A DNA stretch of 64,000 nt. Source: Mycocentrospora acerina. Lineage: Eukaryota > Ascomycota > Dothideomycetes > Pleosporales. Each line of letters begins with the position of its first letter. Position 1 is the stretch's first letter. The notes beneath the pieces are model-generated. The model had not been told where the DNA came from, searched no databases, and was given only the letters and a program-made list of their open reading frames with translations. This document shows positions 31,833 to 44,600 of the stretch, one piece after another. A program made the position numbers and the translations under genes. The stretch is taken from positions 558,001 to 622,000 of the forward strand of contig JAKUHH010000284.1 of NCBI GenBank assembly GCA_022701365.1, given 5' to 3'.

Positions 31833-34666
31833 TTAACTTCTCCTCTTCCTACCCGCCCTTCCTCCGATTCCGCCCATCTCACTTTCCACATCCCTTGCTA
31901 CTCCAATACCCTTGACTGGCACGCTCTTTTCCTCCACCGTACCTCCCAGCTTCCGGATCATTTGCTCCCGCGCTTTCGCTGCACCGGGGGAATTCCATCC
32001 CAATTCTTGGCTCGGCTGATACTCATCTACTACCACCATGCTCTCTTCAGCGTCATCTTCATTGTCGTCGGCTCCAATGTTTCCAGAGCTGTCTCCTGCC
32101 GAGAGGTTCGAGCGCGTGGATGTAGCACGTCCTAATTGTTTTCGTTTGCGACGCTTCTCATCGGCTTGGTCTGCAGGTGTGGGTGCTGCTTTGCGATTTG
32201 CACGGAGTTTGGCAAGTATATCGGAGTAGTCCTTCTCGTCTCCTACATCTTTGGGTACTTGGGGTTCGACCGTCATGATGGAATCGGAGTCAACGGGGAT
32301 TACCGAGTCGGGTGTCGGGTCCCTGCCAGCTTTCGGTCGACGGGATGCGGGTACGGCTCTTATGAGAGATTCTGCCGACGAGCTTCTCTGCCTGCTAATT
32401 GCTTTGGTTTTTGTATGTGTTGAGGAGCCCATCGATGTGATTGAGCGCTGACGAGGAGAATTGATACTGATGTCCTGCAATGGAAGCGAAGCTGGCCCAT
32501 CGAATCCTCCTTGAGGAGGAGGCACGTGATTGGATAGTACGGCGGTGTTAGTGCCATCGTCTTGATATGTGGGTGAATTTGTGCCAGAAGCAGGTGTCAC
32601 ATTTGCCGAGAGAGCAAGGTCGAGAGCACGCGACCGTTGTCCGCCCTGAGGCTTCGTCACCATCTTGACTGCTTGTGGTTTCTTCTGTTTAGTCTTGGGC
32701 TCGGGGATGGGCACGGGGACAGTTTGTCCGTCGCCATGAGAAGGTTGATCCTTTTGGTTCAACCTATGGGGCTCGGATGGCGTGAATGTATTCAGCATAT
32801 GGTCGCTGTACGGCTGCAGCTGACCAGTGCGAACACATTCCCAAAGCCACGTTGCATATACAGCGGGTATGCGGTAGTCCGTAACAAACTTCAACTTGTG
32901 AGTATTCGGAGTACGCGTCCCACAAACCAAAACAGAGATTTTTCGAGAAGTTTGCTCGTCATAGGTAGCGCCTGTGAGATCTTGTCAGACCAGTATCATA
33001 CGGGTGCAATCAAGTGCTTACCCATAAGCGCAACAACTCTTGACACATGCAACAGTTCAATCCCCACAAAACCAGTGGAATTGATGGTCAGTTCCGAGAA
33101 GCCTTGGGAAATCAGTAAGCAGTCTAGAACGCAATTCGCAATGAGCTGATAAACTCACCATCGATATTCAGCTTAGCGAATGGTCTGCTCAACACATCAT
33201 CCGCAGGGTCGACCAGTCGTTTTCCGTACAAACAACGCTCGACCCACCAGTTAGTGACTAAACTTAACGTCGACTCGGCACGTTCCGGAAGAGATGACAG
33301 GTCAACTTCTGTATCATGGGGAATTACAAGATAGCCCTGTTGCAGATCCTCCGACGGGACACTACGGATGTCAGTGGCACGGATGTCACGCGCACCGTTG
33401 CTGTCCAAGTGCTCTCGTAGAATTTTAGTCTACGTGTGTTTGTTAGCGAAATCCAAGCACACTTTCCAAGGTGACGCACCTTATCTGCGTCAAAGCTGTG
33501 AGTGAGTATCACGCGCCCTTGAAACACACCATCATGGGCATGATCGTCGCGAGGCTCGGATGGAAGATGAGTTAGCCCGGCATCAGGATTAACATGAGGC
33601 TTCGGGTTGTCTTGCAGATCACTGGTTTCTTCTACCGGTGTTATCGGTGTGTGGGCTTGGGAGACGTCTTGATTGTTGGGATTTACATCAGTCCAATCGT
33701 CTTCGTCGTCTTTTTGTGCGTTGAAACTCGCAGAGGTTATGCCGGCCCACAGAGCTTGACTCTGTGTCCCCATCTTGGTGCTCGCAGACCTGCGCAATTT
33801 TCGCCGGAAGGTATTGACCACTAGATTGGGTTCAGCATCACGTACACGTTTGCCAAGGATAGGCGAGGCGACTTGTATGCGGTCCCATGCGCCCTTCCCT
33901 CGATCTTCTGCGGGCATTGTAGGATTGAAGAGCGTTTCTTCGAGGACCATGCCTCTGGCAAGACTCTGTTCAAGCCACTCTAGCGAGACAATCTTCATCC
34001 GCCAATTCAGTGCATGCTCGTACTTTTTGCCCATTGGCGCAGCTGCAATGAGATGCGTGACAGATCTGGTGAGGTCACCATGGTACTCGGCACCATTTTT
34101 GTCGACCGTGTCTTGAATGCGTCTTCGCTGGTCCGCTGTGCATCGTCAGTAAGGCACCGCCACAGGTGTATAATGCTTTGCGTACGGTTGTCGAAGCCGG
34201 TGAGGCAAATCTTGAGGCCAAAGAAGGTGGGCAGTCGATGCTCTGCCTCAAGCGCCGCCATGTCCACGTTGTCGTCCCCCGCAATCCAGACATCTCGCAG
34301 CGCCTCGAGCCAGGCTGGGGCCAACACCCTCACATCCTCCCTCGACTTGGCAACATAGCGGTATTTGGCGCTGTCAGTGCTGCCGACAATCAGGTGGGTG
34401 ACGTCCGACGTGAGATCAAGCTTGATGGTCGCGCCCATCTGCGCACCGATAGCGGCAAGTTGGGACTGGGCATGTCGTCAGTGAGAGGGACATGTGGGGG
34501 TATGCACTGGCGGCGTGTGGTCAACATACGCGCAGCTCAGGCGAGATGGCGGTGCAGCAGAGGATCGCCCCGGCGAGGGGAAGCTGGCTGGTCCCTACAG
34601 CCGTAAGTAAGTGTCTAGTTATGCTGAACAGGCGGGCTGACCGTATGCTCCATCTCGCGCGTCCAT
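31833..34666 (-). CDS. Four-BRCT replication and checkpoint protein, Rad4/Dpb11/TopBP1 family
   Basis: The product is a nuclear scaffold that binds phosphorylated partners to start DNA replication and activate the checkpoint kinase. The first exons are very short: 34666-34642 and 34594-34530, then a longer one from 34465. They supply MDARDGAY and the first BRCT strand LAGAILCCTAISPELR. BRCT1 continues with VTHLIVGSTDSAKYR and ends at APAWLEA. BRCT2 follows (GLKICLTGF, VTHLIAAAP, VSLEWLEQS). A linker is rich in acidic residues and Ser. BRCT3 starts at GRVILTHSFDADK and ends at NWWVERCL. BRCT4 ends near AVYATWLWECVRTG. The C-terminal 350 residues are Ser-rich and basic, ending GRKRRS. Four BRCT repeats in 2+2 arrangement are the fungal pattern. 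The exon joins around BRCT4 are less certain than the rest. Confidence 0.88.
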
Positions 34667-36440
34667 GGCCGTTTATGCCGCACGCAAAAGTCGCTTTCGC
34701 CGTGTTCGCAGTGTCGGAGCGCGTGCTTGTGGATCACGATGTCACGTGACGTCGACTACCCCATGTCGCCCTCCCCAAGCTTTGATCGCTGCGTCGCTTC
34801 GTCGCTTCGTCGGAACGCCACCTAGTCTGGTTGTGGATGCATGGTAGTTGAATCTATGTCCGCTAACAGCCACAGCCCTGCGTGCTATACGGTGATAAGG
34901 GGAATAAATGTGCTGATGACGCAGGCCGTTATTGAACACTCATGCTTGCTTCCAAATTGCATACCAATCCTACGCTAGCAGGCGCAGTTTTCTCGGCCCT
35001 CTCTCTGAACCGATCTGACATCGAATCTTCCCTGGCGCATCACCATACCCCGGAAGATGATCACCGCAGTTGGGCCCGAAAGCTAATTTTCTTCTCTCTC
35101 ATGCTTTGTCAACCGCCGGGCTACTTGCCAGTCTTGCCAGCATGTCACACGTCTAGGTATCAGGTCTGGCGATGCATCGCGAAGCTCGGGCTGCATGTGA
35201 AAAATCAAGAAACTAATGCCAAAACTAAAAAATTAAACCTGGCTCGTGCCATGGTGGTGAGGAGTGCCAACAAACCCCAATCTACCACTGCAAATTACCC
35301 ACCAAGAGAGCAAAGGCCTGACAGCATCACTCTTCCATATTACTGAACTGATCTGCACCGAGGCCTGGAGCGCGTCCCAGCGTGGCTCAGCCTTCTCATC
35401 TCTGGTCGGTCGAGCAGCATCGGCCGGTAACCTTGGTAGTAGGCCTGCAGTCCGCGCATGCTCACAGGTAGTATACGAGGCTTGTATGGCGATCACAGCA
35501 GCTTGCCGAGTGCTCCGGAACTCGGTCGCTAGGTCGCAAACGGCCAGGCAATGGAGGAGCCCTGCGACGCTGCGTCCGCTTCTGGATGTTCTGGTGCTGG
35601 AAATGATGTAATGCAGCCTTCCTGGACTTCGAATGGTAAACATGGCCGCATACTGCTTCTAATGACCGAAGATACTCCTGTCATCTGCTTGCATCATGAA
35701 TGGTATATCACCTGGCGGGACGCACACCCCCGGGCGTCCGCCAGCATCACACCCCTCCACCGCCTCGTTGCTAAGTGTCCAAGGCCGTTCTGCCCGACTT
35801 GACCTCGCCTGCAAACCCCCGCCGAGCACACCGCAGCACTTCTCCGCGTCATCCGCCTACCGCTCCCTGGCCATCCGGGGCACCCGTGCACCGCCCTGCT
35901 TCTGGCTCGCGACTACGAAACAAGCCTGTCGGCAGGACTGGCGAGACTGGTCAAACTCAAAACACCTACTGTCCCTGTCCTATTGCTCGTCGATTGTTGT
36001 TTCCAGCAACGCCAGCACACGACCTTAACTAACAAGGGCCTCCTGCACATTTCTTACGCGCCGCTCCACTGCACTACTGTAGTATCGACAGCAGATCACT
36101 AGAAATTCTTGCAGTGCGCATACCCAGAAGCCTATTGACAAAGTTTTTGACGTGTGAGTCCCTGTTTCCTGCTCTCCACCCCGCGTTCGGGCTGTCTGTT
36201 TCACGCGCCCAATCCCCAGGTACGCCTTCCCAAACTATCCAACAGGGGACCTAAATGGTCGTGCTGCCTTGGCCATGAGCTTCTCTGTGCCTTCACGACC
36301 CCCACGAGTCGTACAGATGCACTTGTTGCCCAGATTGAGATCTCCGCCTTCGTTATATATTGTCATATGCATCCCGTTCGTTGAAAGCGCCACTGCCCAT
36401 TCTGCTCGTAATTGGTCCCTGCTGACTCTACTTCTTTGCC
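34667..36440. other. Divergent intergenic region, 1.8 kb
   Basis: It lies between the BRCT gene and the arrestin-like gene. Open frames of 110-136 codons occur on both strands without recognisable content. Upstream untranslated exons of the arrestin-like gene may lie in the right half, since its start is unclear. Confidence 0.4.
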
Positions 36441-38942
36441 ATGACGCAGCGCTCAGAATATCAAAACGTATGCAGTGATCGTGGCCGCCTACGATATATC
36501 CCCGACCATCTTTTCGACCCGGCACGCGCTCACCGTCGTATCTTCCAGGGACGACCTCGACGACCGCATCGCATTCACATTGCCCACGTAGGCCCGGATA
36601 CAATTTGGCTCGATTACCAAAGAAAAAAAAACACCACCAAATCACCCTTCGTCGTCAAGCTGGCGGGCTCTCGTGACAGCGCTAAACGCTATCTGCGGTC
36701 GTTTATCGACACTCATTTCACTGGACCCTCCCCAGACGTGCGAGATATTGCTCTTCCGCGACCCTCTTCGAACAGTAACCGAAGCTCGGCGTCGCGTCCG
36801 CTTTCAAGCAGACGATCATCAGCGACAAACGAGATGAGGTCTAGTCCACGAAACTCGACAGGCACCTTGGGCACGCAGAGCGTATCGCTGGCTCCATCAG
36901 ACTCCGCTCGACCCGAGCTTTCAGAGGCGCTCCACTCCTCTAGAAGGTCGTCGATGAAGAATATGGTCAATAGCATCAAATCTATTCCGGATGAGAAGCC
37001 CGTTGCTACCGGAGGAGGCGTTAGTGTCAACATCTCCCTGACTGAGCCTGTTCTGTTCCTCCGTGGATTTGAGCAAAGCGAGCATTCTGAACGGAACACG
37101 GCAATGCTTCGTGGAACTCTGAATCTGAAAATCACTAAACCAACAAAACTGAAGGCCGTCACACTGAAATTCCGAGGCAAAGCGCTCACGAAGTGGCCAG
37201 AGGGTAAGTTTTTGCATCAATCACAATTTACCAATCGTTAACTCTCCGTAGGTATACCACCCAAAAAGGTCGACTTTGAGGAAGTCGACACTTTGATGAG
37301 CCATACATGGCCGTTTTTTAACGCTCAATTTCCAAACGCAGAGACGGGAACCGGGGCGCATCAGGTGGAACTTTACAAAGGATCTGGAAGCGCGAATTGT
37401 TCCCCAAACTTATCTTCAACAAACTTGACGGTAAAAGACACGAAGCGGCTTTCATTGCAGGTCAACCAGTCACGAAGTTTTGGTAAAGGCGAGAGCCCAT
37501 CCGGCGGACCGTCGGTAGCACAAAAGGGTTACAGGACATTCAATGCGGGCGAATACGTGTACAACTTCGAACTTCCGTTGGACAGCCACCTTCCCGAGAC
37601 AATTGATGTTGATCTAGGATCTGTCAGGTACGAGCTAGAAGCAACAGTCGAACGAGCCGGGGCTTTTCGTACAAATCTTGTTGGCACAAAGGAAGTTAGA
37701 CTCATCCGCGCACCATCAGAGGGCTCCCTGGAGCAGATTGAACCAATCGCCATCAGTCGTTGCTGGGAAGACCAGTTACACTACGACATTGTCATCTCTG
37801 GCAAGTCTTTTCCGCTAGGAGCCCAAGTGCCCATTGCGTTCAAACTCACACCATTAGCCAAAGTCCAATGCCATCGAATCAAAGTGTTTGTAACGGAAAA
37901 TGTGGAGTATTTTTGCAACAACAAGCGAGTGCACCGAATGGAGCCTGTTCGCAAAGTCCAGCTGTTCGAGAAGCGAGCAGACGGCCCCCCAACAAGCACA
38001 TTTCCGGGAAGTACAATGAGAATTATCTCAGGGGGAGGGGTACCATACGACCAAAGAGCAGCTGCTTCCCGTGGGGAAGACGTTTCAGTGCAAGATCCAA
38101 CCAATCTTTTGGGAGATTTGGGAGGAGACTCCAATGTCGGTCCCACAGAGATGGAATTCAATGTGCAACTGCCGAGCTGCCACAACATGCGGGGAGACAA
38201 AGACAAGCTGTCAAGGCTACACTTTGATACCACATATCAAAACATCCAGGTGCACCATTGGATAAAGGTATTTTACATTAGGATCTTTGAATTGTCACAC
38301 AAGCTAACCCATAAACAGCTTGTCATGCGCCTGTCCAAGCCCGATGCTGTTGACCCAACAAAAAGACGACATTTTGAAATCTCAATCGATTCGCCATTCC
38401 ATATTCTCTCTTGCCAGGCCACACAAGCCAACACATCGCTACCTGCGTATTCCGGCGCTGAGCCAGCTCTCACTGGAGCGAATGTACCAGAGTGTGGCTG
38501 CCCCAATGCTGCCGTCCGACGCACCTCGCCAGCTGGCCTGGTACCAACATTGGAATCATTCAATCGCTCAAGGGGAAATTCGAATGCTTCGATATCGACA
38601 CCACCTAGCCTTGCGCGTCCCCAAGCAGCGCATATTGGTGGGCCAATAAACTCAAACGTGCAACGACCGATTCATCTCATGAGAGTGCCCTCATTCAATC
38701 CACCCGCTTTCTCAGACGAGGAGCCACCACCACCCTTGGAGACACCGCCTCCTCTTTACGAAGACATTGCGTCGCCTACCCACGGTTTGGCAGACTATTT
38801 TTCCCGACTATCCAATGCGTATGATGAGGACAGCGACCAAGACCGAAATGATCGCGGGCGCGTTGAGATTCCCCTGACTCCTGGAGGACGCACGAACAGG
38901 AGCATGGATGAGCGAAGAACATGGTTGCCGGTTGGGCATTAG
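36441..38942 (+). CDS. Arrestin-related trafficking adaptor (ART-like)
   Basis: Exons 36441-37203, 37252-38267 and 38319-38942 give about 800 residues. The N-terminal arrestin domain begins at VSVNISLTEPVLFLRGFEQ, with KLKAVTLKFRGKALTKWPEG split across intron 1. The C-terminal arrestin domain contains HYDIVISGKSFPLGAQVPIAF and CHRIKVFVTENVEYFCNNKR. The tail is Ser/Pro-rich and has a PY motif within TPPPLYED (PPLY) for binding the WW domains of a Rsp5/HulA-type ubiquitin ligase. Such adaptors direct plasma-membrane transporters to ubiquitination and endocytosis. The first 100 residues do not look conserved. The start at 36441 is simply the first ATG of the open frame, and an intron near 36610-36640 is possible. 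Confidence 0.85.
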
Positions 38943-41647
38943 CTTACGCTCGACTTGTGTGCTGCCCTAGCTATTCAACATTTCACGCATGGGCCCGCTG
39001 TTACGACGATATGAGACAAGGATTTTTTTCAATTGTTGACAATGACGTTGTGCATTGTCTGGGTAATGAGGCTGTCAAAAGAGTGGGGACAAGGTGTACC
39101 CCGTAATGAATTTTGCATCTGTCAGTGGTTGGTGCGGCTCTGGCCAACTTGGGGATTGACAATGACGTCACGGGCGTTTACAGAGAAGAGGAGTTTCGGC
39201 GCCGATGGTGCAACAAAGATCTTGGTTTCTTTGCATGCATCTATCTATCAGACCATCCATACACACTACTGTCCTGTCTAGATCTAAACAAGGATTGTAG
39301 TGTATGTATATATTTTCCAATAAATGTATTGTTTGCATTACATCATCTCCCCCTTTCTTTTGAGAACATCAACACCAAAACACAACATACAGGGTACCTA
39401 GATTCTGAACAAGATACACCACGTCATGCACCTCTCCCTTAATCTTCCCACGGTCAAATATCAAAATGTTAGATAGGTGTTCTCCTCGCCACGTATGCGA
39501 GATTGACATGCCTCTTCCTGGTTAACTATCGTACGTACCAGGGTAGGTCCTGTCTACCGTCATTTTGCCTTTCTAGTCACACCCTTGATCCATGAAACCA
39601 GGCATGATTAGAGAGAAAAAAATCCGACCCGTTGCCTAGTAACGGCGCGTGTAGAGAAGTTTGATCCAGGTACGCGGGCCGCATTAGCACGGTTGTTGTT
39701 GTTGTAAATCTAATCTTCTGTTTTACTAACGGGAGATGATGGGGGGAAGGGGGAGGGGAGAAGGTGGTGCTCAATAATGGGTCTGGGCGTGGATGGGGCG
39801 AGTGTTTTTTGTGTGCCTGCTGGGGGACTGGGGGTGCGGGACGTGTTTTGGCGGGCGCACGGGAGATGTGATGGGATCAGCGGTGTGCGTGAAAGATACC
39901 GATCAATTTGAAGTATATAAGACCATAGCGTTTTTCTAAGCAGCTCAGAGCATGACTGCCGTGCGGCGTAGATGCAATGCGGTTTTTGAAACGAATGCTC
40001 GCCGCTTCTGACCGCTTGTGGCTCACAGTATTGTTGGTAGCGCAGTTAATGGCTTTCGTTCTTGCGCTACTACGCTCACATCTATAACTAGATTTGCGCC
40101 ATTTTTGTGTGGTATCTGGTTGTGTGTGCGCGCTGTGAAGTCCTGACCTGACAATTGCTCACGCTCAATAGTTGTGGAACGATTGTTGATATCTCCGCTT
40201 ATCTCTCCAGACTGACTGGCTGCGGCTGACTGAACGCCGCGAGCTGAATGGTCATGTGGTTCGCGACGAACGCCCTCAGATGCACCGGCTCCAAACCTAC
40301 GAGAGCCGCGCTGAAATAGCCGAAGCGGCGACGCACAGCCCTGCGCTGAGGCGTTGACTGACAAGTGAGCTACATCGTTGCCAAGTGATGCCGGCGCCGT
40401 TTTTACCGATGCGAAAGCGATCGAGCATGGAAGTTGGCAGTGCGGAGATTGACGTTGGTGACGTCCGAATTGGGTCGTCAAGGAAAACAAGTGTTGCTTG
40501 TTTTCTCGTGAGACGCACCGCACGTGGAGGAGTTACACGAGATCTGACTGCGAGTGAGTTGTGTAGTTTGGATCGTTAGAAACCGGAGTGTATAGTGCAA
40601 AGTGCGTCGGCCCTCCGCGCGCGGCTTGGTGTTCTGCACGTGGCTTACACGATGTACCGTAGTCCGCCTACGGAAAAAATCCAAGGCCGTGTTTGTGCTC
40701 AGCTTTGAACTGTTAGACAACGACAGCTCCTCAACACTCGTCAATATTTTCTTTTGAATCAGCCCGTTTGGGGAGAAGAACTGCTTGCTTTGCCCCGTAA
40801 GCTGCAATTGTCCAGCGACATGCTCCACCGACACGCAGAAGGTTCCAGTTGTGGAAAGCAAAAAATGCTTCCGAGTCGTGGTGCGAGGGCGTCCGGCAGC
40901 AAATAGCGTCAGCCAAGTCGGCCAAGCCTGCCCAGTACCTTGGGCAACGATTATCGTACGCTAAGTTATAACACCGGGCAAGATGCCTTCTTCTACTTTC
41001 TGGATTTTGCGCAGCCAGCTTCTGTCTGCAAACTATATCACGACCGCCTCTAGACGCCTGCGACACGCGCGCTGAAAAAGCATTGGAACGACGGGAAAAC
41101 CGCCGAGGAAGATCCATATCAGACCTTCGCTATCTTTGAGTGACGAGCTGAGAGTGGACTGTTGCTTCCAAGTTGCTTCCAAGCTCCCAGCCAGTGAATG
41201 CCGAGCTGAACTTGTCTTTGTAAGCTCTTTCGGGTTTTTCTTGGTGCTGCTTGCATGTTTCTTTCCTTTTCACATTTACTGACCAGCACTGCACAGCTGC
41301 ACATTCCGCGCCATTCCCCGCTTCCCCAGATTCGCAGTCCTCTGCACGTCACTAGCCACTCGAGGCAGATTTGGTGGGCGACTGGGCTTTCTGAATACAT
41401 GAATCCGGCTTCCGTCTCAACTTTGCACTACGACATCCGCCTTCTGAGATAACCAGGCCTCGGCGCCTCTATCCTTCACACATAAGCCGTTCGGTGGTTT
41501 GCCTCACGCGCAATCAACCGCTCGTCCCTCCTGCGCGCGTCGCCACTCAAGCTTTCGCATAAGCACAGAAACATCTCGGCAGCATCCTTCTGGGCACAGC
41601 ATACCTCGACCCACATATACGGATAAGACGGCTCCGTACGCGTCAAC
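38943..41647. other. Intergenic region, 2.7 kb
   Basis: This is the longest gap outside the AT-rich compartment. It should hold the 3' end of the arrestin-like gene and the promoter and long 5' leader of the antiporter. A 166-codon minus-strand frame (40523-40023) has no start context or recognisable sequence. I do not call a gene. Confidence 0.4.
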
Positions 41648-44600
41648 ATGGCGTGGGATCACCTCTCTATCACGAAGCCGCACTTGGTGTACATAATCTT
41701 GGGCGGCTTCACGAGTCTGTTCATGTTATGTTCCTCTGTTATCAAGGAGCGCCTCTACATTGGTGAAGCAACTGTTGCCACAATTTGCGGCATCATATTC
41801 GGCCCACATGCTGCCAATCTCATAGATCCCTCTACATGGGGAAATGTCGACTTGATTACTCTCGAATTCTCGCGCATCGTTTTGGTCGTGCAATGTTTCG
41901 CCGTCGGTGTCGAACTGCCAAGGGCATACATGGAGAAGCACTGGAAGTCTGTCACGCTTCTGCTGATCCCAGTCATGACCTTTGGCTGGCTTATCACGAG
42001 TTTGTTCATTTGGGGCCTTTTCCACACCCACCTCAACTGGCTTGACAGTCTGTGCGTTGCCGCCTGCGTTACTGCAACAGACCCCGTCCTGGCCTCGTCC
42101 GTTGTCGGAAAGGGAAAATTTGCAAAGCGAGTGCCAAAGCATCTTCGAGATCTGCTTTCCGCAGAGTCAGGTTGTAATGACGGCATGGCCTTTCCGTTCG
42201 TTTATCTAGCCATTTATCTCATTCGCTATCGCCCAGACGCTAGCAAGGTTGCCTATCACTGGATTTGCTACACCATTCTCTACGAGTGTTTGTTCGGCGC
42301 CGTATACGGAGTTGTCATCGGATATGCCGCGCGTCGTGCTGTCCGATACGCTCACGAAAAAGACCTAATCGATCGAGAGAGTTTTTTGGTCTTTTACTTC
42401 GTTTTGGCACTCTGGTGTGCCGGAACGGGCAGTTTGCTTGGTTTGGACGACTTGCTGGTTGGATTTGCCTGCGGGATAGGCTTCTCAAACGATGGCTGGT
42501 TTCTCGAAAAGACGGAAGAATCGCACGTTTCCAACGTCATCGATCTGCTCATCAATTTGGCCTTTTTCGTTTACTTTGGAACCATCATTCCCTGGGACCA
42601 ATTCAATGCGCCAGATATCATCGGACTCACTCCGTGGCGTCTTGTGGTGCTGGGTCTTCTAGTTCTGTTCTTCCGTCGCATCCCCATCATGCTGGCACTC
42701 AAGCCAGTCATTCCAGATATCAAAACATGGCGCGAAGCGTCATTCGCTGGACACTTTGGCCCAATCGGTGTCGGCGGTCTTTTCGTTGCTATCCTTGCGC
42801 GAGCTGAGTTGGAGACAGAATCAACGACTCCTCTGGCCGTACTTCCTGAAGAAGGTTTCGAACACCTGAATATCATTGAAATGATCTGGCCAATCACCTG
42901 TTTCCTCGTCATTGTTAGTATCGTGGTTCACGGAAGTTCCATTGCTGTTTTCACACTTGGCAAGCGTATCAACACACTTACGATTTCTTTGTCATATACT
43001 CAAGCAAACGAGGATGGGCCAAAATGGATGGACCGTCTTCCGCGTATTCAGTCTCGCTCGCGAACATCAATGTCAGGCCGTGCACCTTCCGTGTCGTCTA
43101 TGGACGAGAAGGCTGAGTACGGCAACGGTGAAGGTTTGTTGCCGCCTCCTGCTTACACTGATGGTTTCTTGCGTCGCCAAAAAGAGGATGATAATGGTAG
43201 CCGGTCGAACTCCGTTCGCCCGACAAATCGACGGGGACGCTGGGACGCTGGCAAAGGTCCCGGAGGGCCCATATCTCAGTCTGCTATCGCTCCTTCAAGA
43301 CGCGACGAAGAGAGGGTGCAAGAAAGTGATGCGTTTACAGACGCTAACGCACTATCCAGTGATAGTTCTTCTAATGGAAAGAAGAAGATGAGGGAAGAAG
43401 CAGAGGAAGAAATATATCAGGAAGGTCATAAGACGGTTGTTGAAGACGAAGAAGGCAACGTCTTAGGTGTCAGAGATACACACGGTGAAAGTGAGAGAGA
43501 GAGACGAACTTCTGATAACGCATTTGCACGACAATTGATGATTGATAAGGAGGTTGAACATGGAGTTTCACAGAAGGAGCACCGTAATGATCTTGAGGAG
43601 GCACCTGGTAAGGCAGCGGATGCGGCGGAGCATCCTCAAAAGACTTGGCGCAAGCGAATGCAGAGTTTCACTGGCCACCATAAAGATCACGACAAGGAAG
43701 AGAGCGAGCCGTCCAAATCTCACAAGCCAGCCAAGAAGAGTGGACCGGCTCTTGCGTACCAGTTCGGTAACACCATTATCGTCGAAGATGAAGATGGAGA
43801 GGTCATCAAGAAGTACGACATTCCCCACGCACCAAAAGATCAACGTCCTGGGGCGCAACGTGGCCAGTCAATGATGGAAAGTTCCGGCCGTGCAATTCAG
43901 AGCTTGAAGAGAATGGGAACACATATGGGGATACCCACCACCCATGAGGAAGCGGGGCCTTCCAGCGCCAAGAAAACAAAGAAGGATTCTGATGAAGAGG
44001 ATGATGACCTCCTTCGTTTCACTGTCAATGCTGGCGGCCGTAGGATGAGCAAGCTCGAGTTCATCCAGCAAATGACTCAGCTGGATCCCAAGGCCCGTGC
44101 CAAATTTGTTCAGAACAGCGATGTACCTGAAGCTGTAAAGCAAGAGGCTCATCGAGAGGCGAAAGACCACAATGACGCTGAGCGTCGCCACGCAGCCGCA
44201 GAAGTGAATGTTCCTCCAGTCGTTGGTGAGGAGGGTGAGGCCGAGATCCACAAAATCGAATCACCCGCAGCTGAGAAGGAGGGACGGAGTCGTGGTCCTG
44301 AAGGACTGACTCTAGTGGACAGCAACAATCAAGACATTCCTTTCCACTCAGTGCATGAGGATCTCACCAATCGTTCGCGAGAGAGTAAAAGCGAGACAGC
44401 TGCACAGCGTCGACGCCGACTTGCGACTGAGCAATCAGGATCGGCACTACCGCCGGCAGATGATGAAGTTGCAGTGGTGGATAGCGACGATGAGACTCCT
44501 GCGGAACGTCGCCGCCGTCTTGCAGTTCTCACAGGATCAACTTCTCCTCCAGCCAGCCAAAACCGTCGTGCGATATCGCCGGGCTCTCCGAGTCAATCGC

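Noticed and set aside
40023..40523. 166-codon minus-strand frame
   Set aside because: No family resemblance and no splice partners. It lies in a long regulatory-type gap, and frames of this length occur by chance here.
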